A stretch of 64,000 bases of DNA. Source: Paractinoplanes maris. GTDB taxonomy: Bacteria > Actinomycetota > Actinomycetes > Mycobacteriales > Micromonosporaceae. The position numbers and the translations under genes are program-made. The notes below the pieces were generated by a model. That model did no database searches. It had not been told where the DNA came from and saw only the letters and a program-made list of their open reading frames with translations. Below, piece after piece: positions 32,320-41,505 of the stretch. Position 1 is the first letter of the stretch. Each line of letters begins with the position of its first letter. Location: positions 558,001-622,000 of the forward strand of contig NZ_JALPVL010000001.1 of assembly GCF_023544465.1 (NCBI RefSeq), written 5' to 3'.

Positions 32320-34517
32320 CCGCGCCGGCCGATCACGTTGGGGCCGGGGTCGTGCCAGTCGTCGTCCACCCCGGGACTGATCACGGGAGTGACGCCCTCG
32401 GCGACCTGCCACAGGTTGTCGGGCTGGAACCCAGCCGGCTCGTTGCCGGGACCCGATCGCCCGGCGCCTCGGCTGGCCGCCGCGAGGTGCCGGTCGGGTC
32501 CGACCGGGTCGTCGGGAAGCCAGTCCGGCCGGGGCGCCCGCGCGCCTCCACGCGCTCGGACACCGCCGGTCCCGCCACCCGTCGGGCCACCGCCTCTCCC
32601 GCCACCTGTGAGACCGCTTCCGCCGCCCGTCAGGCTGCTCACGCCACCTGTCAGCCCGCTTCCGCCGCCCGTCCGGCCACCGGGCGGGCCGCCGATGGCT
32701 CCCACTGCGCCCACACCGGCTCCGCCCGCAAAACCCTCCACCGAGGAACCCGAGCGCAGGTCGTCGCGGTCGTCGCCCGTTCCCCGCCGGCCGTCCCGAC
32801 CACGCGCGGCCCCCGGGCCCCGCAGGCCACCGGCTGCCCCCCGGCCGACACCGGCTCCGGGTCCACCGACGCCACCCAGCTGGGGACCTCCGGCACCCCG
32901 CCCGGCACCGCCACGGCTCGGCTCGCTCTCGATGGAGCCCGCGCCAGGACGAGACGCGGCACCGCCACGACCCAATCCTCCGGCACCGCGACCACCCACA
33001 GCACCCGGTCCACCCGCACCTCGGCCACCCACCGCGCCGGGCCCACCGACACCGCGACCGACGCCCGAGCCAGAATCCCCGACACCACGGCCCACGCCCG
33101 GACTACCGACCCCACGACCCGCGCCCACGCCAGGATCCTCGACGCCACGGCCCGCGCCCGGACTGCCGATCCCACGGCCCGCGCCCGGACTACCGATCCC
33201 ACGGCCCGCGCCCGCGCCTGGAGTGCCGACCCCACGACCCGCGCCCGCACCACGACCCGCGCCCGGACTGCCAACACCACGACCCGAGCCCGCGACCGGA
33301 CTGCCGACACCGCGACCGGCGCCCGCGCCCGGACTACCGACCCCACGACCCGCGACCGGACTGCCGACACCGCGACCCGCGCCGGCACTGCCGACACCGC
33401 GGCTTGCGCCGGGGCTCCGGCCGATGCCCGTGCCGGGCGCTCCGATAGATCCCGGACCGCCGATGACAGCGCCGGAGGGCAGCACCCGGCTGGTGCCGGG
33501 CCCACGGCCAGTCGCGCCGAGGGCCGGCGGTCGCCCCGCACCACTGCCGGCCACCGGACCGCCGCCCGGGAAGACTCCCGGGACGGCCGGCGGCACGCCG
33601 GTCAGGGGTGGAGGCGGCGTTGGCCCGCTGGGCAGCGGACCGGCACCGCCATCACCGAATCCAGGACCGGGAAGCGTCGTAGGTGGATTGATCACTCCGG
33701 CCAGATCAGGGCCGCCGGGACGAACCCCAGCGCCGGACCCGCCGATCACGCCCGGATCAGGACCGCCGATCACGCCCGGACCAGGCACGCCGATCACGCC
33801 GGGACCAGGCACGCCGGCAGCGCCCGGATCAGGCGCGCCGATGTCGGACCCGGAAGAGCCGGGCGCGTCCGGCGCGATCGGGTCCTGCCCCGGCAATGGT
33901 GGCACCGGGTTGTGCGGCACGGTCGTGCTGATCCCGCCCCCGCCGAGTTGTCCCGAGCCCGGCCCCGTGCGCGGTGGCCACTCTTCCGGCCCCTCGACCT
34001 CGAACTGGAAAGCCTCGGGCACCTTGAGGTCGGCCACCGCGTCGGACACCGCCCGCTCCATGGCCATCATGTGCCCGCGGGCCTCTTCGTCGATCTCGTC
34101 CTCGGCGCTGTCGAACCAGCGCGGGACCAGGTCGTCACTCTTGTCCTTGTATTTCTCCCAGAGCGGCTCGACCGCTTTCTTCGCCCCGTCGAGAGCGTTC
34201 AGGATCCGGTCGAGGCCGGTCGCCGTGGTGTCGGCGTCGGTCGAAGCCGCCTCGAGCCGCACCATCAGGCGGTCGAGCTCGCTGAGGAACGCCTCGGAGG
34301 ACGCATTCTCCTCCGGCGGCCAGGCGGCCACCAGCTCGGCCTTGGCCGCGGTGAGCGCCTGGTGCTGGCCGCGGATCGACGACGCCAGCCGCCGCCAGCC
34401 GAGCACCTGCTCGCGGGCCAGCTCGTCGTCCTCGTTCATGACCATCGACCAGATCCGCGGCGTGTTGAACGCGTTCCACGCCGTGCAGTAGCTGCTGGTC
34501 AGGACCGGCTCGGTCAT
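32316..34517 (-). CDS. Glycine-rich type VII-secretion substrate-like protein
   Basis: 733 residues. Residues 1-190 are helical, with ATTAAKAELVAAWPP-like helices and LAREQVLGWRRLASSIRGQH, and resemble the helical N-terminal domain of WXG100/PPE-type exported proteins. Residues 190-690 are low-complexity Gly/Pro/Ala/Ser with GRGVGSPGAGRGVGSP-type repeats. The C-terminus (VTPVISPGVDDDWHDPGPNV) is acidic. No signal peptide. The gene lies between an EspC-like gene and mycP with ATGA overlaps on both sides, which supports a T7SS substrate or assembly factor; this is inferred. No ortholog function is known to me. Confidence 0.75.
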   Translation of the reverse strand: MTEPVLTSSYCTAWNAFNTPRIWSMVMNEDDELAREQVLGWRRLASSIRGQHQALTAAKAELVAAWPPEENASSEAFLSELDRLMVRLEAASTDADTTATGLDRILNALDGAKKAVEPLWEKYKDKSDDLVPRWFDSAEDEIDEEARGHMMAMERAVSDAVADLKVPEAFQFEVEGPEEWPPRTGPGSGQLGGGGISTTVPHNPVPPLPGQDPIAPDAPGSSGSDIGAPDPGAAGVPGPGVIGVPGPGVIGGPDPGVIGGSGAGVRPGGPDLAGVINPPTTLPGPGFGDGGAGPLPSGPTPPPPLTGVPPAVPGVFPGGGPVAGSGAGRPPALGATGRGPGTSRVLPSGAVIGGPGSIGAPGTGIGRSPGASRGVGSAGAGRGVGSPVAGRGVGSPGAGAGRGVGSPVAGSGRGVGSPGAGRGAGAGRGVGTPGAGAGRGIGSPGAGRGIGSPGAGRGVEDPGVGAGRGVGSPGVGRGVGDSGSGVGRGVGGPGAVGGRGAGGPGAVGGRGAGGLGRGGAASRPGAGSIESEPSRGGAGRGAGGPQLGGVGGPGAGVGRGAAGGLRGPGAARGRDGRRGTGDDRDDLRSGSSVEGFAGGAGVGAVGAIGGPPGGRTGGGSGLTGGVSSLTGGGSGLTGGGRGGGPTGGGTGGVRARGGARAPRPDWLPDDPVGPDRHLAAASRGAGRSGPGNEPAGFQPDNLWQVAEGVTPVISPGVDDDWHDPGPNVIGRRG
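32950..33440 (-). repeat. Degenerate repeat tract coding for the Gly-rich region
   Basis: Repeats of CGACCCGCGCCCG-like and GGACTGCCGA-like units of variable spacing, encoding GRGVGSPGAG units (residues about 359-522). Such tracts are prone to length changes and to sequencing or assembly errors. Confidence 0.8.
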
Positions 34518-34924
34518 ATCGCACGCGCCGTTCCCGGCGCGATCCGCCGCTCGGCGGCCAGCCGGCGCTCCTGCGCCTCGCGGGCGGCCGCGGCCAGGGC
34601 CCCGGTGACCCAGTCGGTGCGCTCGGCCGAGCGGCTGTCCGAGGCGTCGAGCGCCGCGGCGACTTTGGCCGCCGCGTCGGCCAGGACGCGGGCCGCGGCC
34701 ATGTATTCCTCGACGTTGGCCGTCGAGGCCTCCACACTGGCCGCATAACGAGCCTTTGCGGCGTGCACGCTGCCGCTGGCGTTGTTCACTCCGAAGCGCA
34801 CGCCTGTCCCGAGGGACACCCGCGCGTCGGAATAGCCGGGTCCGAGCGTGCGGGACGTGTCGTCCCGCACCGTCTCGGAGAACTTGTTCAGCCCATCGGT
34901 GTCGACCCGAATGCCGTCACTCAC
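34514..34924 (-). CDS. EspC/WXG100-like helical protein (ESX-associated)
   Basis: 136 residues. Starts DGIRVDTDGLNKFSETVRDD, as in EspC/DUF2580-type ESX-associated small proteins, with long helices and AAKARYAASVEASTANVEEY; no clear WXG motif is present. It has a strong GGGGAGG ribosome site 5 nt before the GTG. It is the first gene of the leftward cassette EspC-like - Gly-rich - mycP, coupled by ATGA to the next gene. It would form a helical hairpin exported with a partner. Confidence 0.72.
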   Translation of the reverse strand: MSDGIRVDTDGLNKFSETVRDDTSRTLGPGYSDARVSLGTGVRFGVNNASGSVHAAKARYAASVEASTANVEEYMAAARVLADAAAKVAAALDASDSRSAERTDWVTGALAAAAREAQERRLAAERRIAPGTARAI

Positions 34925-35024
34925 GACCGCCTCCCCGTAGCTACGTCGTCTCGCAACGCACCGAGGGTACTGACCGCTGTCGAATTGATGAAGCCGTGAG
35001 CTACCGCATGATCACTTATTGTCC

Positions 35025-35178
35025 AAGGCCTGTCCTGTCGATCACGTGGGAGTGAGGCGAGGTCCAGGTGGTGGCTGGCGGCGGCCGCAGAGCGGTCGCA
35101 TACCGGGGTTGTATGCGGACGTCGTCAGGCGCCGCCTGGGCCACGCCGCAGCCCCGCGTGATCGACAGGACAGGCCTT
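35025..35178. repeat. 154-bp element with 22-bp perfect terminal inverted repeats (MITE-like)
   Basis: AAGGCCTGTCCTGTCGATCACG (35025-35046) is the exact reverse complement of 35157-35178, and a further 3 bp (GGG/CCC) match after one mismatch. The interior has another hairpin (GCATAC/GTATGC at 35097-35116) and no convincing gene. The right end starts at the stop codon of dapC. No obvious target-site duplication is seen. It could be a miniature inverted-repeat element or a long-range terminator-like hairpin of dapC. Confidence 0.75.
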
Positions 35179-36268
35179 AGGTCAGACGGGCGACCGCGGC
35201 CGCCACTCTTTCGTCGGTGGCGGTCAACGCGATGCGCACCCGCCGCTCCGCCGCAGGGCCGTAGAAAGCGCCCGGAGCAGCCAGAATGCCGCGGTCGGCG
35301 AGCCAGTCGACGGTCTTCCAGCTGTCCTCGCCGCGCGACGACCACAGGTAGAGCCCGGCCTCGGAGTGGCTGATCTCGAAGCCGGCCCCGGTCAGCGCGG
35401 TGCGCAGCTGCTCGCGTCGCGCTGCGTAGAGAGCGCGCTGGGCCGTCACGTGCTCCTCGTCGCCGAGCGCGGCGATCATCGCGGCCTGCACCGGCGCCGG
35501 CACGATCATGCCGGCGTGTTTGCGGACCGCCAGCAGCTCGCGGATCAGCGCGGGGTCGCCGCCGACAAAACCCGCGCGGTAGCCGGCCAGGTTGGAGCGC
35601 TTGGAGAGCGAGTGCACCGCGAGCACGCCCGTGTAATCACCGCCGGTGACCGCGTCGTCGAGGATCGAGACCGGCTCGGTCTCCCAGCCCAGGGCCAGGT
35701 AGCACTCGTCGCTGACGACTGTCACGTTCCGCTCGCGGGCCCAGGCGACCACCTTGCGCAGGTGCTCGACCGGCAGCACCTGGCCCGTGGGGTTCGAGGG
35801 TGAGTTGATCCAGAGCAGCCGTACGCGGGAATCGGGGCCCACGGCGGTCAGCGAGTCGGACCGGACAGCCGTGCCGCCGGCCAGCCGCACCCCGACCTCA
35901 TAGGTCGGGTAGCAGACCGACGGGATCACGACCTTGTCACCGGGGCCGACGCCGAGCAGCGTGGGCAGCCAGGCGACCAGCTCCTTGGAGCCGATCGTGG
36001 GCAGCACGCCGAGCTCGCCCGAGGCGTTGCAGGCCCGGGCGAGCCAATCGGCGATCGCCGCCCGCAACGCCGGCGTCCCCGCGGTCTGCGGGTAGCCGGG
36101 CGCGTCGGACGCCTCCGCGAGCGCCTGCCGGATCAGCGGCGGCACCGGATCGACGGGAGTGCCGACCGAGAGGTCGACGATCCCGTCCGGGTGTGCGGCG
36201 GCCCGGGCCTTGGCCGGCTCCAGCAGATCCCACGGGAAGTCCGGCAGGGCCGCGGAGAGCGCGCTCAG
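35177..36268 (-). CDS. dapC: Succinyldiaminopimelate aminotransferase, apparent CTG start
   Basis: 363 residues. Class I/II PLP aminotransferase: the cofactor lysine lies in [14 protein letters not shown], preceded by the [10 protein letters not shown] loop and [11 protein letters not shown]. Actinobacterial DapC converts N-succinyl-2-amino-6-ketopimelate to succinyl-DAP in the pathway shared with dapD and dapE. The first ATG/GTG/TTG is at 36145, but that would remove 41 conserved residues ([33 protein letters not shown]). The frame is closed by TGA at 36275-36277, so CTG 36268, overlapping the ferredoxin TGA as CTGA, is the only start that restores the full length. It is probably translated by coupling. 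Confidence 0.85.
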   Translation of the reverse strand: MSALSAALPDFPWDLLEPAKARAAAHPDGIVDLSVGTPVDPVPPLIRQALAEASDAPGYPQTAGTPALRAAIADWLARACNASGELGVLPTIGSKELVAWLPTLLGVGPGDKVVIPSVCYPTYEVGVRLAGGTAVRSDSLTAVGPDSRVRLLWINSPSNPTGQVLPVEHLRKVVAWARERNVTVVSDECYLALGWETEPVSILDDAVTGGDYTGVLAVHSLSKRSNLAGYRAGFVGGDPALIRELLAVRKHAGMIVPAPVQAAMIAALGDEEHVTAQRALYAARREQLRTALTGAGFEISHSEAGLYLWSSRGEDSWKTVDWLADRGILAAPGAFYGPAAERRVRIALTATDERVAAAVARLT

Positions 36269-36591
36269 TGTGCGTCACCCCGGGGCGGCTGACCGACGAT
36301 GAACGGCGTGTCCTTGTCGATCTTGCCAACCTTGGCCGCACCACCGGGCGAACCGAGATCCTCGAAGAACTCGTAGTTCGCGGTGGTGTAGTCCTTCCAC
36401 TGGTCGGGGACGTCGTCCTCGTAGAAGATCGCCTCGACCGGGCACACCGGCTCACAGGCCCCGCAGTCGACGCACTCATCGGGGTGGATGTAGAGCATCC
36501 GATTGCCCTCGTAAATGCAGTCGACCGGGCATTCCTCGATGCATGCCTTGTCGAGCACATCGACGCATGGCTCAGCGATGATGTAGGTCAC
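36265..36591 (-). CDS. fdxA: Ferredoxin with [3Fe-4S]/[4Fe-4S] clusters
   Basis: 108 residues, typical of actinobacterial 7Fe ferredoxin. Cluster motifs [16 protein letters not shown] and [17 protein letters not shown] are clear, and the C-terminal half has no cysteine. It donates electrons to oxidoreductases in the cytoplasm. Starts with GTG after GGAGGG; the fdxA-dapC order is conserved in actinobacteria. Its TGA overlaps the CTG start of dapC. Confidence 0.95.
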   Translation of the reverse strand: MTYIIAEPCVDVLDKACIEECPVDCIYEGNRMLYIHPDECVDCGACEPVCPVEAIFYEDDVPDQWKDYTTANYEFFEDLGSPGGAAKVGKIDKDTPFIVGQPPRGDAH

Positions 36592-36674
36592 GGGTCTTTC
36601 CCTCCAAAGCCACGCCTGCGGGGACCGCCGGCGACAGTTGCAGAGCCTAGTATCTCCGCCGGAGGAGGTGACAC

Positions 36675-37640
36675 GTGCTCCGTCGGCAGGATGTGGGACA
36701 CCGGGTGGTGGTACGCCGAATTGTAGGCGTTTCCCAGAATCGGACGCTCTACACGGATGCCCTTGGTGAGCTGGTCGACCTCACCGAGACGGATCTCACC
36801 ATCGCGACCGACAAGGGCACCGTGCGGGTGCCGCTGCGTGAGGTGCACCGGGCCAAGCGGGTGCCGCCCGCCCGCCGGCCCCCCGCGGCCGAGGTCATCG
36901 CCCTCGAGCTGGCCGCGAACGACGCCTGGCCGGCCCCGACACAGGCGCGACTGGGCCGCTGGATCCTGCGCGCGGCCGGGAACTGGACCGGCCGGGCCAA
37001 CTCGGCTCTCGCCGTGGGCGATCCCGACCGTCCGCTCGAGGCTGCCATCGATGCGGTGGCGGAGTGGTATTCGGCACATGGCCAGCAAGCTTTGATCAAC
37101 GCTCCGATGCCGCTCGCCGCCCCGGTCAACGCCGCCCTCGACGCCCGCGGCTGGGGCGCCCGGCCGCTCACCCTGGTGCAGACCGCTTCCGTGGCCACGC
37201 TGCTCGGTGCGTTGAAGGAGCGGCACGATCTGCCGCCGGTCGAGCTGGCCGACAGCCCCGGCGACGACTGGCTGGCGATGGTGGCCGAGCACAAGGGCAC
37301 GCTGCCGGCCGCCGCGGCCCGCATCCTCACCGGGCCGGCCGAGGTGACCTTCGCCCAGGTGCACGACGCCGACGGTGAGCTGCTGGCGATCGGCCGGGGC
37401 GCGGTCACCGGCCCCGACCGTTGGCTCGGCGTGGCGCTGGTGCAGACAGCCCCGCACGCCCGGCGCCAGGGCATCGCCCAGCACGTGCTGCGGGAGCTGA
37501 CCCAGTGGGGCTCGCAGCACGGCAGCAGCCGGGTCTATCTGCAGGTCGAGGAGCGCAACGCGGCCGCGGTCGCGCTCTATGGCCGGGTGGGCTTCACGAC
37601 CCACCACACCTACCTGACCCGGGAGGCGCCGCCCGCTTAG
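36675..37640 (+). CDS. GNAT family N-acetyltransferase with N-terminal SH3-like domain
   Basis: 321 residues. Residues 1-70 ([35 protein letters not shown]) form a small strand-rich domain found in actinobacterial GNAT proteins. Residues about 190-315 are the GNAT domain with [18 protein letters not shown] (acetyl-CoA binding, Q/RxxGxG/A-like) and [20 protein letters not shown]. The substrate is unknown. GTG 36675 has GGAGGAGG upstream. Divergent from fdxA. Confidence 0.87.
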   Translation: MLRRQDVGHRVVVRRIVGVSQNRTLYTDALGELVDLTETDLTIATDKGTVRVPLREVHRAKRVPPARRPPAAEVIALELAANDAWPAPTQARLGRWILRAAGNWTGRANSALAVGDPDRPLEAAIDAVAEWYSAHGQQALINAPMPLAAPVNAALDARGWGARPLTLVQTASVATLLGALKERHDLPPVELADSPGDDWLAMVAEHKGTLPAAAARILTGPAEVTFAQVHDADGELLAIGRGAVTGPDRWLGVALVQTAPHARRQGIAQHVLRELTQWGSQHGSSRVYLQVEERNAAAVALYGRVGFTTHHTYLTREAPPA

Positions 37641-38107
37641 CGGCGGACGATCCGGCGCGGCTTGGCCTGCCGCTGCTGGGTGTAGGCCTGCAGCGACCGC
37701 GACCGGTAATCGTGGGCCATGGCCACCGACACCCAGTAGCCGACCAGCGTGCCGCCGCCGGCAAAGGCGAGGTAGAGGGCGAACTGCGCGAAGAAGTTGT
37801 CGGAGCCCCCGGCGAACGGCTGGTCGCCGCTCACGAACGGTCCGACCAGGAGGGTCAGCAGCATCGCGCCGCCCACGCCGAGCACCCAGTCGGGGACGAG
37901 CCACTCCGACGGCGGCCGGCGATGCGACGCCATGAACGCGTAGACGGCGAGCACCACGCCGATCACCGAGAACATGACGATCGTGGTGCGAGTCTCCGCC
38001 GCGTCGTTGTCGTCGAACGCGAACCGGGTGACCAGCCGGGCCACCACATTGATCACGAACAGACCGACCGCGAGCGCCGCGATCGGGAACCAGCGCTGCT
38101 GCCTCAT
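37637..38107 (-). CDS. Four-span membrane protein, unknown function
   Basis: 156 residues with four membrane spans (WFPIAALAVGLFVINVVARL, IVMFSVIGVVLAVYAFMA, VLGVGGAMLLTLLVGPF, QFALYLAFAGGGTLVGYWV) and a basic C-terminal tail ([13 protein letters not shown]). Good ribosome site (GGGAGGGG) before the ATG. The 3' end overlaps the GNAT gene by 4 bp. No family recognised. Confidence 0.8.
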   Translation of the reverse strand: MRQQRWFPIAALAVGLFVINVVARLVTRFAFDDNDAAETRTTIVMFSVIGVVLAVYAFMASHRRPPSEWLVPDWVLGVGGAMLLTLLVGPFVSGDQPFAGGSDNFFAQFALYLAFAGGGTLVGYWVSVAMAHDYRSRSLQAYTQQRQAKPRRIVRR

Positions 38108-38135
38108 ATCCCCTCCCGGGGGCTGACCCGGCGGC

Positions 38136-39992
38136 TCACTCACCGCCGCAGACGAACCGTGGCTCGGGATCGTAGCGCCAAGTGAACTTCTCGCGCTCGA
38201 TCTCCCGGCCATCCTTGCGGATGACGCGCCACGCGTCCTGGGTGAAGCCTGGCAGTCCGCTGGAAGTTATGCATTTGGGGCCGGCGTCGCGATGCACGGT
38301 GGACGGGCTCGTCACGTTGCGCCGGGGACCGTAGACGGTCTTGACGCTGTCGTAGACCTTGGTGCTCCACATCGAGACGGTCACCGAGCGCCCGGTCGTC
38401 GCGGTGTCGATCAGAATCCCGTACGGGGTGGTGTTCTTGAATCTGAGGTCGAGCGTCGGATAGAAGATCGTCGACTCGATGACCGACGGGTAGCGCGAGA
38501 AGTAGAACGAGTGCGGCTTGTGCTCGACGTCCTCGAGACCCGCGTAGTAGGCGGCGTTGAACAGCGTCGTGGTGAACTGCGACGCACCGCCCCCGACGCC
38601 CGGCTCGAGCACACCGTTGACGATCACCGGCGCGTCCTTGTAGCCCTTGGCGTAGTCGCGCTCGCCGGTGTGCCCGTTGAGCGAGAAGGTCGCGCCGGGC
38701 CGCACGATCGCGCCGTCCACCGCCTGGGCCACGGTGATGATGTTCTGGCTGCGCGGCGAGCTGCGGCCACCGGTGAAATAGGTGGTGAAGGTGGAGACCC
38801 GCTCCTTGATGCCGAGCTTGGTCACGTCGGCCCGGCTGGTGGCGTGCTCGGCCTCGGTGAGCACCCCGGCCACCGCGCGCGGGGCCGGGCCGGTCAGCAC
38901 GGTGAGCAGCTCGGGAGCCAGCTTGGTGACGTCGACCAGGCGGCCGGGCGCGCCCGCGACGACCTGAGGCCGGCCGTTGGTCAGCCGGACGGTGGCGGGC
39001 TGGGCGGCCGTCTCGACCTTGCCGAACTCGGCCCGGCCGGCGGCGCGCAGCTGGGCGCCGTCGATCGCCGGGGTCAGCCGGCCCGCCGCGTCCGAGCGGA
39101 AGACCAGTCCCTTGGCCAAGGCCGCCGGGGTGAGCCGGAACGACCTGCCCCCGACGGTGACGGTGACCGGGGCGGCGACGGCCGGCTTGGCGACCTCGGT
39201 GATCAGCCCGTCGACCTGGGCGTCGGTCATCGCCGGGGCCCGCGTGGTCAGCGGCACGTCGGCCACCTGAGCGGCCGGCCACGCCCTGGTCACGCGCTCG
39301 GCGGCGACGGCACCGTCCAGGTCGAGACCGGCTTTCGGGTACGAGGCCACGGGCGTCACGCCCTGGAAGGTGATCGCCGGTTTCTTCACGGTGACGCGCT
39401 CGGGATCCACGAACTTGCGGAGCGCGGCCTCGAGCTTGGCCTGCTCGACGCGTACGACCGGGGTGATGTCTTTGATCCCCCACAGTCGCGGGCCGCCGGT
39501 GGCCGCGGCGTCAACGGTCGCCGGCACGTCCAACGCGAGACCGACCGCCTCCGGCTTGACCGTCACGTCCTTGCCGTCGAGGCGGACCCGGGCCGGTTGC
39601 GCGGCCCGCGAAGCCACGTGCTCGCCGAGCGCCTTTTCGGCCTCGGCCCTGGTCAGAGCACCCAGATCAAGACCGAGCACCTCAGTGCCCCGCGGGATGT
39701 CACCGGCCGTGGCGTAAGCCCCGGCGCCTCCGGCGGCGACCACCAGAAGCCCGGCCACCCCGGCCGCGACCAGCCACTTCCGGCCTGACCGCTCCGGCGC
39801 CGGATCGGGCTCGGCCGGTGGCAGCCGCTCCTCGGGCGGGGCGTCGCGCTGGGCCGGCATCACGACGGTTTCCGAGCTCATCGGCAGCGGCACTGTGGCG
39901 TCCGCCCCATCGGGGACCACAACGCGGCCGTCCGGTCCCTCGTTGAGGATGACGGTGTCGTCCGGCCTCGCGCCCTCATGCCTGGAAGTCAC
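38136..39992 (-). CDS. VanW family protein with putative peptidoglycan-binding repeats
   Basis: 618 residues. A disordered acidic N-terminal tail, one membrane span (WLVAAGVAGLLVVAAGGAGA, near 75-95), then two copies of the YoaR/PG_binding_4-type domain (about 145-265 and 285-375) and a VanW domain (FSLNGHTGERDYAKGY onward, with EPGVGGGASQFTTTLFNAA, about 420-545). The C-terminus has a short G5-like or cysteine-bearing tail (CITSSG and FVCGGE). It would sit on the outer membrane face and contact the cell wall. The name VanW derives from glycopeptide-resistance clusters, but no resistance role follows. GTG start with GAGGTGAG. Confidence 0.88.
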   Translation of the reverse strand: MTSRHEGARPDDTVILNEGPDGRVVVPDGADATVPLPMSSETVVMPAQRDAPPEERLPPAEPDPAPERSGRKWLVAAGVAGLLVVAAGGAGAYATAGDIPRGTEVLGLDLGALTRAEAEKALGEHVASRAAQPARVRLDGKDVTVKPEAVGLALDVPATVDAAATGGPRLWGIKDITPVVRVEQAKLEAALRKFVDPERVTVKKPAITFQGVTPVASYPKAGLDLDGAVAAERVTRAWPAAQVADVPLTTRAPAMTDAQVDGLITEVAKPAVAAPVTVTVGGRSFRLTPAALAKGLVFRSDAAGRLTPAIDGAQLRAAGRAEFGKVETAAQPATVRLTNGRPQVVAGAPGRLVDVTKLAPELLTVLTGPAPRAVAGVLTEAEHATSRADVTKLGIKERVSTFTTYFTGGRSSPRSQNIITVAQAVDGAIVRPGATFSLNGHTGERDYAKGYKDAPVIVNGVLEPGVGGGASQFTTTLFNAAYYAGLEDVEHKPHSFYFSRYPSVIESTIFYPTLDLRFKNTTPYGILIDTATTGRSVTVSMWSTKVYDSVKTVYGPRRNVTSPSTVHRDAGPKCITSSGLPGFTQDAWRVIRKDGREIEREKFTWRYDPEPRFVCGGE

Positions 39993-40020
39993 GTGCTCAC
40001 CTCACCGCTCGGGGCACCGC

Positions 40021-40512
40021 TCAGGGGAGACGGCGCTTCAAGATCAGGCGATAGGAGTAGACAGCATAGGTCAGGCTTCCGGCCAGGATCGTTACCAGAG
40101 CGACCCAGTTCTCGCCGCCCAGCAGGTAATCGCCCTCGCTCGTGCGCACGCCCGCGGCGAAGAGCATGAGCAGCGTCCACAGCGCCCACGGCGGGGCCAG
40201 TGACCAGCGGCGACGGGTCGTGGTGACGGCGAACCAGGAGATGGCGTAATTGAGCACCACGGCCAGCACGACCGACAGCCACAGCAACGGACCGCCACCC
40301 GAGCCGATCGGGTCGCCCCGCCACACCGACACCACGTCACCGGCCCGCAGCGTGCTCAGGATGATCTCGAGGAAGCCGGTGACCAGGGCGGCCACGATCG
40401 CGATGACGACGCCGGCGACCCGGACGACCTGGTCCCAGCCCGCCCACGGCTCGCGCGCCTTCTCCTCGTACGTCTCGGGGGACGGCTCCTGATGGTGAAC
40501 GTCGGCGGTCAT
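40021..40512 (-). CDS. Four-span membrane protein, unknown function
   Basis: 163 residues. A charged N-terminus ([17 protein letters not shown]) then four predicted spans ([74 protein letters not shown]). ATG overlaps the mshB TGA by 4 bp, so it is the second gene of an mshB operon. The association with mshB is of interest for mycothiol but proves nothing. Confidence 0.8.
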   Translation of the reverse strand: MTADVHHQEPSPETYEEKAREPWAGWDQVVRVAGVVIAIVAALVTGFLEIILSTLRAGDVVSVWRGDPIGSGGGPLLWLSVVLAVVLNYAISWFAVTTTRRRWSLAPPWALWTLLMLFAAGVRTSEGDYLLGGENWVALVTILAGSLTYAVYSYRLILKRRLP

Positions 40513-41411
40513 CGGGAGGCCGCGTCCGATATCGCCGGCTGTTCGAGGTCGAGACCGCCGAACAGGTCGCTCTCCCAGTTGTGCGGGCCCTCGCCCGGAC
40601 CGCGCGAACCCTTGGCGATGGTGAAGTACTCCACCCCCATGAACTCGCCGCCGAAGTCGCCGGCGATCCCGTAGAGCCAGGAGTCGTCGGGGATCTGGGT
40701 GGCGTGCGCCTTCATCGCCGCGACCTTCTGCTGGTAATAGTCGGTGCCGTCGACACGCGCGGCGATCTCGTCGTCCGGGTGACCGAACGGCAGGTCCTCG
40801 ACCTTCTCCACATCGGCGAACGGGTTGTCGGCGAGCTCGCGGAAGGCCTCCATGCCGTCGCGCAGCACGCTCAGCGGCATCGCCGTCCAGTAGATCTTCT
40901 GCGGGGCGTCGTCGCCGGCCAGCTCGGCCGCGCGCATGGCGACCCGGTGGGCCTGGATGTGGTCGGGATGGCCGTAGAAGCCGTTCGGGTCATAGGTGAT
41001 CATGACCTGGGGCCGGACCTCGCGGATGACCTCGACCAGCAGGGCGGCCGCCGCGTCGACGTCGGCCCGCCAGAACGCGCGCTCGTGGTCGTTGGTGGGC
41101 AGGCCCATCATGCCGGAGTCGCGGAACCGGCCGGCGCCGCCGAGGAAGCGGTGGTCGGTGACGCCGAGCGCGGCGCACGCGCGCGACAGCTCGACCAGCC
41201 GATAGCCGCCGAGCTGGTCGGCCTGGGCCGCCTCGAGCTGCGCCAGCTCGGGGACGTGGATCTCGCCCTCCTCCCCGAGAGTGCAGGTCACGAGCGTCAC
41301 GTGGGCGCCGGAGGCGGCGTAGTGGGCCATCGTGGCCCCGGTGCCGGTGACCTCGTCGTCGGGGTGAGCATGCACCAGCAGGAGCCGGCGGGCGGGCAGG
41401 GCGTCAGTCAC
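40509..41411 (-). CDS. mshB: N-acetyl-1-D-myo-inosityl-2-amino-2-deoxy-alpha-D-glucopyranoside deacetylase MshB
   Basis: 300 residues of the LmbE/PIG-L fold. Zinc motif AHPDDE (His16, Asp18, Asp19) and the distal GHPDHIQAH block are intact, as is [15 protein letters not shown]. It deacetylates GlcNAc-inositol to GlcN-inositol, the second step of mycothiol synthesis. GTG 41411 is leaderless: TAGCAT ends 7 nt upstream. An extended open frame to 41846 was rejected because it lies inside the divergent peptidase gene. Confidence 0.92.
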   Translation of the reverse strand: MTDALPARRLLLVHAHPDDEVTGTGATMAHYAASGAHVTLVTCTLGEEGEIHVPELAQLEAAQADQLGGYRLVELSRACAALGVTDHRFLGGAGRFRDSGMMGLPTNDHERAFWRADVDAAAALLVEVIREVRPQVMITYDPNGFYGHPDHIQAHRVAMRAAELAGDDAPQKIYWTAMPLSVLRDGMEAFRELADNPFADVEKVEDLPFGHPDDEIAARVDGTDYYQQKVAAMKAHATQIPDDSWLYGIAGDFGGEFMGVEYFTIAKGSRGPGEGPHNWESDLFGGLDLEQPAISDAASR

Positions 41412-41418
41412 GCGCGCA

Positions 41419-41424
41419 ATGCTA
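41419..41424 (-). promoter_or_regulatory. -10 box for mshB, leaderless
   Basis: TAGCAT on the minus strand, 7 nt before GTG 41411. Confidence 0.5.
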
Positions 41425-41505
41425 CGCGGGATCTTCTGCGGCATTCCGGGACGCCGTGCCCGGTTTGGGGCGCACGAAGCAGGCTTGATCAGCGATGCTG
41501 TCCGG

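Noticed and set aside
31732..34748. Two long plus-strand open frames (over 800 codons) opposite the Gly-rich gene
   Set aside because: They mirror the repetitive minus-strand gene, which has ATGA coupling to both neighbours; the plus-strand products are only Pro/Thr/Arg low complexity.
35177..36145. dapC as a 5'-truncated pseudogene beginning at GTG 36145
   Set aside because: The missing family N-terminus is encoded directly upstream in the same frame without a frameshift; only the start codon (CTG) is unusual.
38136..39992. Vancomycin resistance gene
   Set aside because: VanW-domain proteins are widespread cell-envelope proteins; no vanHAX or vanRS genes are present.
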